Shown here piece by piece: positions 26,673 through 43,580 of a stretch of DNA of 64,000 nt. A program made the translations under genes and the position numbers. Position 1 is the first letter of the stretch. Every line of letters starts with the position of its first letter. The DNA lies in the NCBI GenBank assembly GCA_012295275.1, contig CM022670.1, forward strand, positions 40,523,251 to 40,587,250, read 5' to 3'. The notes under the pieces are model-generated. The model saw only the letters and a program-made list of their open reading frames with translations, ran no database searches and was not told where the DNA came from. The stretch comes from Chrysomallon squamiferum. Taxonomy: Eukaryota; Mollusca; Gastropoda; Neomphalida; Peltospiridae.

Positions 26673-26869
26673 ATTATAAATTTTTAAAATTTTAATATAA
26701 CCTTTATCGCGTAGTACATATTCCTTATTTCAAGATAATGGTATTTTTTATTTTATTTTTTTTTAAATTTATTTTTCTTACAAATTATATTTCTGGTTTT
26801 AAAAAAAAACAAAAAAAAACAATAAGACCTCCCACCATTACAATAGAAATCCCCCCCATCGGATTGAAA

Positions 26870-27360
26870 ATATTTCGGTTTGTCATCGTTGCTTTGTGCG
26901 AGATCGATGAAGCAAAATTCAAGATGTCAGCGAGCTCAATATGCTGCGCGCACGAGACAGATCCTGTCTCTGTTAGCTTACTCTGATGTCAAACAAACAT
27001 GGACAATATTGAATTCGTGTCCGTTCTTTATGCAGACAGCCGAGTTATTGTGCGAGGGGAAAAACCTGTTATTTTCGCGTTAAAGACACTTCTCTCCCTT
27101 GACGGCGTCAATCTTTTCTGACCGGGCTTTCGCGTCGGACTCGAGTTTAATCGACCGGCGTCGAAAATGTTCATCTAATTGACATCCTAACCCTTTCTCT
27201 TAATGACTCTTTTACCGGCGACAACTTTTTCAAGAAAATTTTATTGGAAGCTCTCGCTGGCGATATTGGCGGGGTTCTGTGTCCGAGTTGAGTTAATATC
27301 CTGGACAAGAAAGATGTGGACGTCAGCTGGTGGGGAACGTCATCCAGAAGAAAACTTTGA
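26870..27360. promoter_or_regulatory. CpG-richer, repeat-free island (candidate regulatory DNA)
   Basis: About 490 bp free of microsatellites in very AT-rich surroundings, with many CpG dinucleotides (for example ctttcgcgtcggactcgag and cgaccggcgtcgaaaatg). No frame stays open with convincing codon use on either strand. Regulatory function is inferred only from composition. Confidence 0.3.
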
Positions 27361-27589
27361 ACTCGTTTTTTTTTTTTTTTTTTTTTTTTTTTTTCATTCC
27401 CCCCCTCCCCCCTGCCCGCAACTTACGATAGTTAATTAGCACTTTAGAATCTTGTGGCGCTATAATCGATCACTTTCCACTTTTTTTATGTTTCATTGAT
27501 CCCTTGAATCCTTTACAAGACCAACACAATATGGACTATGCAAGTAGGTTGGGGTTTTTAATTTAATAAAAAATAAAAAATAAATAAAA

Positions 27590-27668
27590 AATGGAGAAAA
27601 TTTTAAAAACATTTTCTAAAGTTCCCCAATGCTGAACACATACCTGAAATACAAACAGACTTTAATAT
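27590..27668 (+). repeat. Dispersed ~75-bp repeat, copy B
   Basis: Matches 26097-26175 in the same orientation: acattttctaaagttccc, aatgctgaacacatacctg and aaatacaaacagact. Confidence 0.7.
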
Positions 27669-27669
27669 A

Positions 27670-29020
27670 TATATAAAATAAAAATATTATTATTAAAATA
27701 ATTAAATACATTATAATCTTAATTTTTAAAAGAAAAATATTGTAAGTCTCATATGTATGTAATAATATGTCAAAAATGTTTTAATTAAAATAAAGAATTT
27801 TAAAATGCCATAGTTTTTCCCCTCAGAAATACTGAAAACTATTTTTTTTTCTTCCGATTTAATAACATAGAAAGTATTGTATAAACGAAAGGTTGAAGAA
27901 ATAAGTAAGTAATCAAAATGTTTTTATTATTTATTTATTTTAAAAATATATATATATTTTTTATAAATTTAAACTGATAAATACATATTTAAGACAAGTA
28001 AATAAACTAGTTCCAATTTGAAATAATCTTAAAACAAAGTTTTTAACATTACTAGTTGATAATTTTTTTGTATTGTTTTGGCTATATTGAACTGAATTTT
28101 ATTTTTATTTTTTTCTTGGTTACAACGTATCATCCTATTTCGTCCGTCAAATAAAATAAAACTGTTATTAATAATTAGATAAATGAATGATAAACATTTT
28201 AACAGCAACAACAATAATAATATGACGAAACAACAAAAATTAATTTATTTTAAAAATACTCCTATTCCAAAACAAAAAAATTGGAAACGCGAGTTCCTAT
28301 ATTCAAAATATTATAATAAAAACAAAAATTGTTAATATAAATATTAACATTTACCTTTATCCATTTACACAATCTGTGACGCATGAAAATGTATTTAGGT
28401 ATTCCACAATAATCAAAAGTTGGTAATCACTGTCCTAATTAGAGGACATCGAATTATTCAGCATCGGCGACACAAATTAGAGCATAGATGTTCACCAGCT
28501 TGATCCATTTTATTCTGTTACATAATATTCCACCAGACGGAATTTATTTTGATTGCATAATTATTATAAATGAAGTAAATGTATTTAAAACTGTCCGATA
28601 AAAAAAAGCAAAGAAGAAGAAAAAAAAAAAAAAAAAAAAAATAAAAAAAAAAAAAAAAAAAAAAAAAACAACAACAAAAAACCTAATAACGTAATTCAGG
28701 ATCGTAATTAATCAACAAATTCCCCTATGTCTGTTATGAATTTTTATAAATGTGATGATGAGACTTAAATAATTAAATAAATTAGTAATGATGATAATAA
28801 AGAATAATACAAGTATCGAAATTCTTTCTTTTTTTTTTTTTTTTTTCTTTCCAACATATTTTGTTTTGTTAAATTATAATACTCCGAAAGTGGGACACAG
28901 AAACAGAAATAAGAAATATATTAATTCGTCTGGAAACAAAGTTGAATTACTTTTCTCTGTATTATAAAATTTTCCATTAATATAATATTATTTTCAAATT
29001 ATGAATCGCGTATTAGCATT
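27670..29020. other. AT-rich intergenic stretch, no gene seen
   Basis: Contains long A-runs at 28618-28669 and a T-run near 28828-28847. A less AT-rich, complex stretch at about 28425-28520 (includes ggacatcgaattattcagc) may be conserved non-coding DNA. No coding exon was recognised. Confidence 0.5.
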
Positions 29021-29199
29021 TGATTAGTTGGCAAACAGTGGTCACGTGATAATCTGGAGACAGACTGAATGTAGCAGTACTTTGAGTAGGAAGCTATCAC
29101 AGCAAAAGTGAAATTGATTCCCACTCGTTCTCTGCTGCACTTAAAGAGTCCACTAACTTCTGTCTGCTACAAAAGTGTTGTCAAGTTTTGGCGGGCAAA

Positions 29200-29463
29200 T
29201 TCTTTTATTGTATTTCAAGTTCGACAGGGTTCGGATATGTTTTAGTTAACACAAGCAAACGTAACCGGATGGAAGGTGTGTTGTGCTCATTCAAGCTTTT
29301 TTCTTTTTGTCGTTGAAGACTTTTAATTGTTCAAAAGACTGGTAGCCAAAATGGCTGAAAACAAAAGACAGACATCCGTATGGAGAAAAACAAACGTTCA
29401 CTCTGAACATGCCGCGACTATTCATTTCTTTTAACAGTTGTAACGAAACTGCCTATATCAACG
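29200..29463 (+). other. Candidate non-coding first exon (possibly of the VIAAT gene)
   Basis: Complex, repeat-free sequence ends at an excellent donor, cg|gtaagt at 29464. An 18-codon frame (ATG at 29409) runs through the donor. If spliced to an acceptor just upstream of the VIAAT coding start (about 36994), it would hit a TGA before the VIAAT ATG, so it would serve as 5' UTR with a short upstream ORF. An ATG at 29351 opens a frame that closes before the donor. The left boundary is a guess. Linking it to VIAAT is inference from position and strand. Confidence 0.4.
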
Positions 29464-29483
29464 GTAAGTATTGTTTTAAATTC

Positions 29484-29485
<2 letters not shown>

Positions 29486-29574
<89 letters not shown>
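29486..29574. repeat. (TC)n microsatellite
   Basis: About 44 TC units starting about 20 bases after the candidate donor at 29464. Confidence 0.95.
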
Positions 29575-29579
<5 letters not shown>

Positions 29580-30526
29580 AATTATTTATTTTCTAATTTT
29601 TCCCCCTTTCTTTCCCTGTTTCTTCATTGTTTTCTTTTTTTCTTTTTTTTTTTTTTTTTTCATTTAGGTTTAAAATGTAAGTTTACAAACATATTCAGTT
29701 GGAAAGCAACTGACATAATTTCAGTGGAATAAAAAATATGAATTGAAAATTATTTATTACATTTCATTATTTTAAGACAGATTAATTTATTAAGTTCTCA
29801 CTAACAAATTTTAAAATTTCCATTTGTGTTTTTTATTTTTTTTCCTTTTTTTCTGAATAGTCCACTTTATGCCCATACACGTGCATAAGTACACATACAA
29901 ACAAATAAAACCGTAAATAAAATGTTTATTATTAAGAAATATAAACAAGCATCTATATATATTTTTTCATTTTAGTTCTTTCTTTCCGTTCAATCTTTAT
30001 GTTCAACCTTTTTGTTATAACTGCTTGTAGATACTTTTATATTATAATACACTAGATTGCATTATTTTATGACATTATATATAGTAATGATACATTTTAT
30101 TACATATATTTATCCATTTAATGTCATGATAATTATCTCTTTGCAAGTATTTCTCTGTATTTACTATCAGCAATTTATATCAGTGTCACTGAAATATCGT
30201 TAGTAAATTAAATCCGGATATCTTAATTTTTTAGTATTGTATTTTAATTTGATTTGTTTTAAGGTTGCCTTTAAAAATTGTAGAAACAGCATTTGGCCAC
30301 TTTTAAAATAAAATAAAACTTTACATAAAATCTGCATGGCAAGAATTTGTTAATGTTAACTAGATTTTATAATTACTAAATTATTAATTACAATAAAACT
30401 TCATGTAATGAATCTATCAATCTATCTACCTATCTATCTATCTTCTCAATAAATATCAAATGAAAACGGTTTCCTGTTTTAATAACAATATATATCACAA
30501 CGCCTGTCTAACTGAGTATCATATCT

Positions 30527-30532
30527 GTCTCT

Positions 30533-30583
<51 letters not shown>

Positions 30584-30600
30584 GAGTCCACCCAGTGACG
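30527..30600 (+). tRNA. tRNA-Asn (anticodon GTT), copy 1
   Basis: Full cloverleaf of 74 nt without intron: acceptor gtctctg with cagtgac and discriminator G, D-arm gcgc/gcgc, anticodon stem ttcgg/ccgaa with loop ctGTTaa, T-arm ggtgg/ccacc. Box A tggcgcaatcgg and box B ggttcgagtcc are intact. T-rich Pol III termination sequence follows. Position pair 4-69 is U-U instead of a pair. Confidence 0.95.
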
Positions 30601-31418
30601 ACTGTGTTTTGTTTTCCTGTTACACATTTTGTGTGTTCGTGTGCCTCAGAAAACCTCATAATTATGTATAATAATCAATTTGTTCAGATTATTTCTGTAT
30701 ATATCTCTGTATGTTATATGATGTGTATAATTATGTATGTATATATATTCGTATTGGTATGTATTATGTGTGCGATTCATCTAAAAATTCAGTTATCTGC
30801 AGAAAGTATCTGTTTATAACGTTATATATAAATCAATTTAATTATCTATTTATCCGCAATGTAGAATAGATAAAGCAAAGAAAACTATCTGTAATTTTAA
30901 AATATTTTTAAACTTATTTTTGATAATAAATAAATAATAAGTATTTTTGGGTATTTTATACAGTAAGGGAAGACAAAGAAAAGGAAAGAAAAAGAAATGA
31001 ATTTAGCATTGAATATATTACTGTTTTTAAAAAGGTTCAATATTTTTTTCTTAATCCTGATTCCAAGATGAACATTTTGAAATAACTAAACATACGTTGA
31101 AATAATACAGGCTATACTATCTCGAACGCTAAATCGCTTTTAGTTATTCTGCTGCTAGCCTACTGTGCTAGAATTTCGGCAAGACAGTTTTTTGAAAGAT
31201 TGGCTTGTCTTGAAGCCAATGTAAAAAGAGAAATACGTGTTTAACTAAAGTTATTCGTTAAAAATATCTTGGCACGTTCATATTTCTCTTGATTTATAAG
31301 TTAAATATTCATTGCATAAGTGCATGTAATAAAATGTTATATTGTGATTAAGTTTCCGCTGAAAACAACAATAATAACAATACATATGACAACACGTGTC
31401 TAATTCAGTATTGTATCC

Positions 31419-31424
31419 GTCTCT

Positions 31425-31475
<51 letters not shown>

Positions 31476-31492
31476 GAGTCCACCCAGTGACG
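31419..31492 (+). tRNA. tRNA-Asn (anticodon GTT), copy 2
   Basis: Same 74-nt sequence as copy 1 by eye, including the U4-U69 mismatch. The downstream sequence actgtattttgttttc supplies a TTTT terminator. Confidence 0.95.
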
Positions 31493-32081
31493 ACTGTATT
31501 TTGTTTTCATATTATTATATATTTCGTGTGTGTATGTGAGAGAGACTTCAGAAAACCTCACAGTATAATCTGCAATTTATTTAGATTATTCCTCTGTAAA
31601 GTTCTGTGTTATATATGTGTATAATTAAGTGTGTATATGTTATCAAATGGGGTATGTGTTAAGTAAACGATTCATCTAAAAATTAAGTTACCTACCGAAA
31701 GTATCTGTTTATTAAAACATATATAAGTCAAATTTACCTAATTATCTATTTATGCACAATGTAGAACAGATAAAGATCTGCAATTTTTATTTGTTCTTAA
31801 AAATATTTTTGATAATTATAAGTAATTTTGGGGCTCTTTAGTCAGTAAGGGAAAGCAGAAGAAAAAAAAAAAAAAAGAAATACGTGTTTAACTAAAGTCA
31901 TTTGTCTTGTCTTCTATTACGGAGGCCAAATACTGTTCAGAAAAATCACAGTTTTTAATGTGGAATGGCATTTTGTAAAAGGTAAAATCAGTATTATCCT
32001 GAATGTTTTACTAATACAAAAAGTTTTCTGATTTTAATAATAACACACAAGACTACGTGTGCTTTATACAGTATTGTATCT

Positions 32082-32087
32082 GTCTCT

Positions 32088-32138
<51 letters not shown>

Positions 32139-32155
32139 GAGTCCACCCAGTGACG
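32082..32155 (+). tRNA. tRNA-Asn (anticodon GTT), copy 3
   Basis: Identical by eye to copies 1 and 2 over all stems and internal promoter boxes. TTTTGTTTT follows within about 15 nt. Confidence 0.95.
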
Positions 32156-33468
32156 ACTGTATTTTGTTTTCCTGTTACACATTCTATATATCTGAGAGTG
32201 TAAGGGTTTCAGAAAACCTCATATTCACTGTATAATCTATTATTTATTTAGAAAAACCCCAACAAACAACACCATTGCAGTGTTTAACATGAAAATGCAT
32301 TTTGAAATAGGTGAAATCTAGGCAAGGAAGGTCAAACAATAAACCACTATAGTGAATATTTTAATATAAAAAGTACAGGAGTTCCCAGTGTTGTTAAATA
32401 ACTGAAAATACAACATAATTATATATTAAAACAAAAATGTGTTATTGAAAAAAATATGAATAGATAAATAAAATAATCATATTATTTGTTGAACTATGAA
32501 TATTCCGTTGAAAGAAGCGTTAATTACTGCCGATATTTTGTTCATAAAAAGTAAATACATTTAAGGTTATGCTTAAGCCTTTCTCTAAATCATTCCGTTC
32601 ATATTGAAACGTTTAATTTCAACGTTTGTAATTATTATTTCTTGAACCTAGGAATTATTTAAATGATTCCAATGTTAATATTTTGAAATAAGTAAACCTA
32701 CGTTGACTTAATACAGGCTGGTCTATCTCGAACGCAAGATCGCTTTTGGTCATTCTGCTACTGCGCTAGAATTACTACAAGTCAGCTTGACAAATATTGA
32801 CTTGTCTTGAAACCAGTGTATAAAGAAAACTATGTGTTTAACTAAAGTCATTTGTCTTGTCTTCTTTTACTGAAGATAAATGCTTTTCAGCTTGATTTCT
32901 GAAAAAAACACATTACTCGATTTAATATGAAAATGCATGAAATGTAGGCAAGGAAGGTTAAACCATAAACCATTATATTGAATATTTTAATATGAAGAGC
33001 ACATGAAATCCCAGTTTTGTTAAATAATTTGAAAATAAAACATAATTATATATTAAAAACAAAATTAAACGAAAGTATGTTATAGAAAACATATGAATAA
33101 ATAATTAAAAAATTATATTTTTGTTGAACCATGAATATTCGAAGCGTTAATTACTGATGATACTTGTTATAAAAAGTAAAGATATTTATGCTTTATGGTA
33201 ACTTGGTAAGGCTTAACCCATTCTCTAAATCATTCTATTCCTACTGAAACGTTCAATATTGAGTGTTACTCTTGTAGGTTAAGGGTATTTTTACTAAAAC
33301 GGACACGTTTTAAAATATCTTGGCACTTTCGTGTTTCAGTTGATTTATAAATTAAATATTCATTGCATAAGAGAACGTAATATAATGTTATATTCTCTTA
33401 CATTTCTGCTGAAAACAACAATAATAACAATACATAAGACAACACGTGTCTAATTCAATATTGTATCT

Positions 33469-33474
33469 GTCTCT

Positions 33475-33525
<51 letters not shown>

Positions 33526-33542
33526 GAGTCCACCCAGTGACG
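33469..33542 (+). tRNA. tRNA-Asn (anticodon GTT), copy 4
   Basis: Identical by eye to the other copies. It lies 1387 bp after copy 3, in the longest spacing of the array. A fortuitous 69-codon frame runs through it and is not a gene. Confidence 0.95.
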
Positions 33543-34642
33543 ATTTGATTTTGTTTTCCTGTTACACATTTTGTGTGTGCATGTGTGAGAGAGAGAGGCT
33601 GTTAAGAGCTTCAGAAGACCTCATATACCTGCTATATAATCTGCAAGTTATTTAGATTATTCCTATATAAAACTCTGAATATGATTATAATCATGTGTGT
33701 ATGTGTATTCAGTGTTAAGTAAACAATTCATGTAAAATTAAATTACCTGCCGAAAGTTTCAGTTTATGAAGAAATATATAAACCATCTTTACTTAATTAT
33801 CCATAAAGTAGAATAGATAAAGCAATTTTAATTTATTTTTAAAAATATTTTTATAGTAATAAATATTTTTTATCCTTTTATACAGTAAGGGAAGACAGAA
33901 AAAAAAAAATAGCATTGAATATATTCCTGTTTATAAAAAGGATTTTTTTTTCCCTTAATCCTGATTCCAAGATAAACATTTTGAAATAACTAAACCTACG
34001 TTGAAAATAATATAGAATGGACTATCTCGAACAACAAAATCACTTTTAATTATTCTGCTACTGAGCTAGAATTACGTATGGCAAGACAGATATTTTTCTT
34101 TCAAATACTGGTTTGTCTTATGGCCAGTGCAAAAAGAGAAATACATGTATAACAAAAGTCATTTGTCTTGTATTCTTTTACGGAAGCTAAATGCTTTTCA
34201 GCTTGATTCAGAAAAACCCCATCTAAAAAAAACCAAGAAACACATAACAGTATTTAATGTGAAACTGCATTTTGTAATAGGTGAAATTTAGGAAGGAAAG
34301 GTCAAACAATAAACTATTATACTGAAAATGTTACTAATATAAAAACTACAGGAGGTCCCAGTTCTGATAAATAATTTGAAAATACAACATAATTATATAT
34401 TAAAAACAAAATAAAACAAAAATACGAATAGATAAATAAAATAATTATATTATTTGTCTGAACTGTGAATGTTCCGTTGATCGAAGCGTTAATTACTGAC
34501 GATATTTGTTCATAAAATGTAAACATTTGTTTATGGTAAGGCATTTTCATCATTCTGACATCATAGAATGTAATGTTATATTCTCTTTAAATTTCCTGTT
34601 TTAATAACAATACATATGACAACGCGTGTCTGTGTATCATAT

Positions 34643-34648
34643 GTCTCT

Positions 34649-34699
<51 letters not shown>

Positions 34700-34716
34700 G
34701 AGTCCACCCAGTGACG
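34643..34716 (+). tRNA. tRNA-Asn (anticodon GTT), copy 5
   Basis: Identical by eye to the other copies. The flanks are shorter here: the downstream segment goes straight from gattgttttcctattttg into a later part of the unit. Confidence 0.95.
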
Positions 34717-35184
34717 ATTGTTTTCCTATTTTGTGTGTGTATGTTTCAAAAACCTATGTTGAAATAATACAGGCTGGAGTATCCCGAACGCTAAATCGCT
34801 TTTAGTTATTCTGTTAGTGCGCGAGAATTATGGCAAGACAGTTTTTTGAAATATTGGTTTGTCTTGAAGCCAGTTTAAAAAGAGAAATACGTGTTTAACT
34901 AAAGTTATTTGTCTTGTCTTCTTTTACAGAAGTTATATGCTTTTCAGCTAGATTTCAGAAAAAAAAAACAACCCAAAACAACATTACGGTATTTAATCTG
35001 AAAATGCATGTTGAAATAGGTGAAATATAGGAAAGGAATAAATTTGTTGATTTATAAATTAAAAATTTATAGCATAAGGGAACGTAATATAACGTTATAT
35101 TCTTATTAAATCTCAAATGAAAATAGTTTCCTGTTTTTGAAAACAATACATATGACAACACGTGTCTAATTCAGTATTGTATCT

Positions 35185-35190
35185 GTCTCT

Positions 35191-35241
<51 letters not shown>

Positions 35242-35258
35242 GAGTCCACCCAGTGACG
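35185..35258 (+). tRNA. tRNA-Asn (anticodon GTT), copy 6
   Basis: Identical by eye to the other copies and last of the array. The shared downstream flank stops soon after ttttgttttctatctgtc. Confidence 0.95.
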
Positions 35259-35439
35259 ATTTAATTTTGTTTTCTATCTGTCACAAATTGTTGACAAAAA
35301 TTCTTAAAATATATATATATATTTTATAGGTTAGCAATATCAAGTTATACAGTGGTTGTTGTTGCAGTTTGTGTAATGATCTAAGTAGTTGCAGTGATAT
35401 TGCAACTTTTGTATAACCTCTTCACTGGAACAATAATAA

Positions 35440-35445
35440 AAAAAT

Positions 35446-35509
<64 letters not shown>

Positions 35510-35527
35510 GTAATACAACTACTACTG

Positions 35528-35560
<33 letters not shown>

Positions 35561-35580
35561 ATAATAATAATAAAAAATAA
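35440..35580. repeat. (AAT)n and (ACT)n trinucleotide microsatellite
   Basis: An AAT run, then ACT units, then AAT again. It produces poly-Leu/poly-Val frames on the opposite strand with no biological meaning. Confidence 0.95.
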
Positions 35581-35989
35581 TAAAAGAACAACAGGAAGAA
35601 ACCAAATACAGAGAAATTATACATGTTGCAAGAAAGAGGAATCGCTTGTTTAATAATTAATAAAATTTATAAATATCAGGAATTTTGTATATTCACCCTC
35701 TTACAGAAAGCAAAACCATTTCCTGTAAATAGTTTCATCCAGCTATCGTTCTCAAGAAATTAGATCACTGGATAGATAAGTGATAACAGTAGAACTATAA
35801 GGACAGAATTTGTCACGGTGCATTGCCAAACACCACGTCACAGAATACAGTGCTTCCAACATCATCACTCTAAGAGTAATTGTAGCGACAGATTGGCATC
35901 GTTATTTTTACTGGTATTTTTAACAGGCATCATAGTAACGTGAATACTACGGTATAAATATATACATTTAGCGAGTCAGTGCTTTATAT

Positions 35990-36001
35990 ATTATATTTTT
36001 G

Positions 36002-36033
<32 letters not shown>

Positions 36034-36050
36034 TGTGTATATATATATTC
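35990..36050. repeat. (TATG)n microsatellite
   Basis: About eight tatg units flanked by TATA repeats, in the presumed VIAAT intron. Confidence 0.85.
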
Positions 36051-36751
36051 AAACGCTGGTGACAATAATAATTATCAAGTGTCATCATCAAACATCAAAT
36101 CGATAAATAGAATTCTAAAAAAGAAATAATTCACATCTAATATTTTATTGTTATGGAAATATGTTTTTTTAAAAAAAGCTTTTTAATTCATAAATTCAAC
36201 TGTTCCGTTCAATGGTTTAAATGTTTTGTTGATTCAGCACATCGACGTTTGACATCATGTGTGGATCATTTTATTTTGTTCATGCTCAATCTTACTGTTG
36301 CTATGCTAAATATTACTTTTCGTTGTTGGTTATTTGGTATTCTTGCATTACCTGATGCAGAACCAGATGATTATGATGCTAAAACAAAATATATACAGCA
36401 ATCAAATAATTTATACTTCTTCTTTACCTGACAGCTATATATATATATATATATTCCGTATGTTCTTTTCATTCTTTTCTTCTTCTTACTGTTTTCACTT
36501 TCAGAAACTACTTGTCGTTAGTAGATATGATTGACTAAAATTAATATAATCATGAATTTTCACACATTTTGATTATAATGATTTCATATTAAAAGTATTT
36601 TATATTTTAATACCTTTTACAGGTTATTATTAGGATTATAAAATTTAGATCTTACAGTTTTAATTTTAAATACAGATCCGAATTGCATACCCAGACGAAA
36701 AGAAAGAATGAAAATACATAATTTTAAATTTTTTTGTTATTTATTTATTTA

Positions 36752-36789
<38 letters not shown>

Positions 36790-37038
36790 AACATCAAAAA
36801 CGAAAACTTAACGATACATGCATCATACATTTTAATTAAAATCTGTTTTCATTTCTTTAAACTTTTTACGGATTTACTGCAGTTTTGTTAAAGTTAAATT
36901 AACTGTCTAGTAATTAATTATCAGGGACCTTTCTTTTTTTTTTCTTTCTTTTTTTTTTTTTAATTATTATCTTTTTAATTTTATTTCATTCCAGCTGTTA
37001 TCGTCCGAAATATGCTTCAGATTTGACTGTGATTCAAA

Positions 37039-41671
<4,633 letters not shown>

Positions 41672-41809
41672 TAACGCATTTATTTTAATTTTTAATTTTT
41701 TTTTTTTTTTAATATAGTAAAATACAGTTTTAAATAATTGTGAATTAGCTGCATGATAAGGGTTGAAGATGGTAATTCTAGAGAGCATTTAGGTTATAAA
41801 ACGTTCAAA

Positions 41810-41815
41810 AATAAA
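41810..41815 (+). terminator. Candidate polyadenylation signal for VIAAT
   Basis: AATAAA about 140 nt after the TAG stop. Another AATAAA lies at 42487-42492. Confidence 0.4.
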
Positions 41816-43139
41816 TGAATCAGTTTAGTTTTTCTAACGTTTTGTGTTTTTCTTAGTAACCCATTTGTTGATATGTTCTGTGGATTTTAAATACTTCTTC
41901 TTTATTTTTCGTATGTTTCATCTATTATAATATTCTGAGTGAAACTGAAAAAAAAAAAAAAAAAAAAAAAAAGAGAACCTACAAATATCCAGAATCGGAG
42001 CAAAAATGCATATCAAACACAAAGATAACTCTAACAGCTAGAGAATTTTTTGGAAATAATCTGAAATGTTAATTTATTTATTTATTTATTTTTTATTTAT
42101 TTATTTATTTTTGTAAGGAATTGGTTTTATAGCTGTACTTTTTCTCTGTAACAAAGTAAAACATATAGCTGAAGAGCGAAATTGAACAAATTTAAATTAA
42201 TATTGTTATTTTACTGCATTTTGATTTTGTTGTTCTTGTTATTCTTGTTTTATTGTATGTTTGTTTTATTGTGGTTCTTGTGTTGATAATGTGAAGGTTT
42301 CCCTCTTTTTCAGTCTTGTAGCTGCTTTGTGAAAGTTACTTTGTTTTTATAGAACAGTTTTTAGTTATGTGTATGTTGAGTTGGAATGTCTGTATGGGTA
42401 AGTGGATGGATATAAATAATGTTTTGTGTATCTTTGTACGAACGTATTTATTATTTATGTGCGCGTGTGTCCGTGAAATATAAAAAAATAAAGTCTAATA
42501 ATTTTTAAAAGTACTGTAGTAACCTAGTTAAAATAATTTAACTGAAAATTAATAATATATACCCCATTTTTGTTCAGTGCTATATTAGCAATTATATTCG
42601 AAATTAAAATCGTCAAAAACTGATAAATTTGATTTACAATAATAATCATAAGTTAACCAACAGATATATATTATTCAGATTGTTTTTACCTTCACATTTC
42701 TTACCGTAATTAAATACAGTTTTTTAAAACACAAAATGAAAATTAGTTGTTTTAAAAAAAAAAAAAAATGTATAAAACTAATAATATTAGTAATGCTAGA
42801 ATCCATGCAGATATTAATATAATGCAAGAAAATTAAAATAAAATGAATCAGACAACCAGATTTTCACCGTTAATGTTTCAGTCTTCAGTTAGTAAAAATG
42901 ATTATACGATATAGTTACAAATTCTCAACATTAACTGACAGGTTATTTCAATTACAGCATTGCAAATTGATATAAGAAACGAAATTCACCACCGCCATTA
43001 CACAGATTGATGTAAAAAAAAAGAAAAAAAAAAAAAGAAAAGAGAAATGTTTAATGTTCGTCTAACAGATCAGTATGTACATCCACAATGAAATTGAAAA
43101 AAAGAAAAAAAAAATCATTTGTTAAACGTATTTATTGAA
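41816..43139. other. VIAAT 3' flank, no gene seen
   Basis: AT-rich sequence, possibly part of a long 3' UTR up to about 42500. Includes a poly-A run at 41950-41972 and TTTA repeats near 42075-42110. Confidence 0.5.
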
Positions 43140-43580
43140 AACGAGCGTGACTGGGTTCAATTTTAGCGCCATAATTAAAACTTCTGGAACCAAACAGCAA
43201 CTCAGTTTAACAGCGCCGTTTCCCCCGGGGTCACCCGTCTGGAGCCCGTGGGCGAGCGGCTCAATACCAGATGCTGAATTGTCGCCAGCTTCTTTATTCC
43301 GTGTTTGCTGACATGCTCGAGAAAAGATTGCGCGGTTATCGATGACGATAGATGAGAAAAAGCACCGATCAGATTACAAAATTAGTTCTCCCTTATTAGT
43401 TACAGAGATATAAGACCGCACCAGCTGGCGCTGTTTCGATTTTATGCTAAGCGAATTCGCTAAAAACATTTCGAAGTCTCGGTATGCTTCAATCCGTTAC
43501 GAGTAAAACGACGACAGCAAGGACAGCTTCAACGTTTCTGCTTTACGGTACTGTTAAGTGAATTTGGTGTTTCGCTGTGT
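43140..43580. promoter_or_regulatory. CpG-rich, repeat-free island downstream of VIAAT
   Basis: The most GC-rich non-coding stretch of this part (gccgtttcccccggggtcac, then cgtctggagcccgtgggcga). No convincing frame on either strand. Could be a conserved element or an untranslated exon. Confidence 0.3.

Larger units (their letters stand above)
30490..35300 (+). repeat. Tandemly duplicated tRNA-Asn-bearing unit, six copies
   Basis: Each unit carries one tRNA-Asn gene preceded by acaatacatatgacaacacg and tctaattcagtattgta, and followed by ttttgttttcctgttacac. Longer shared flanks recur, for example aatacaggctatactatctc with cgaacgctaaatcgctttta near 31110, 32712, 34010 and 34765. tRNA starts are 892, 663, 1387, 1174 and 542 bp apart, so units have gained and lost internal segments. 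The tRNA part is far better conserved than the flanks. Confidence 0.9.

Noticed and set aside
28029-28214. 61-codon minus-strand frame
   Set aside because: AT-rich chance frame with no features.
33446-33655. 69-codon plus-strand frame reading WRNRLARSAVNRKVGGSSPPS
   Set aside because: It is the translation of the tRNA-Asn gene, a well-known artefact in gene databases.
36153-36431. 92-codon plus-strand frame in the VIAAT intron
   Set aside because: No recognisable similarity, AT-rich codon use and no splice context; probably chance.
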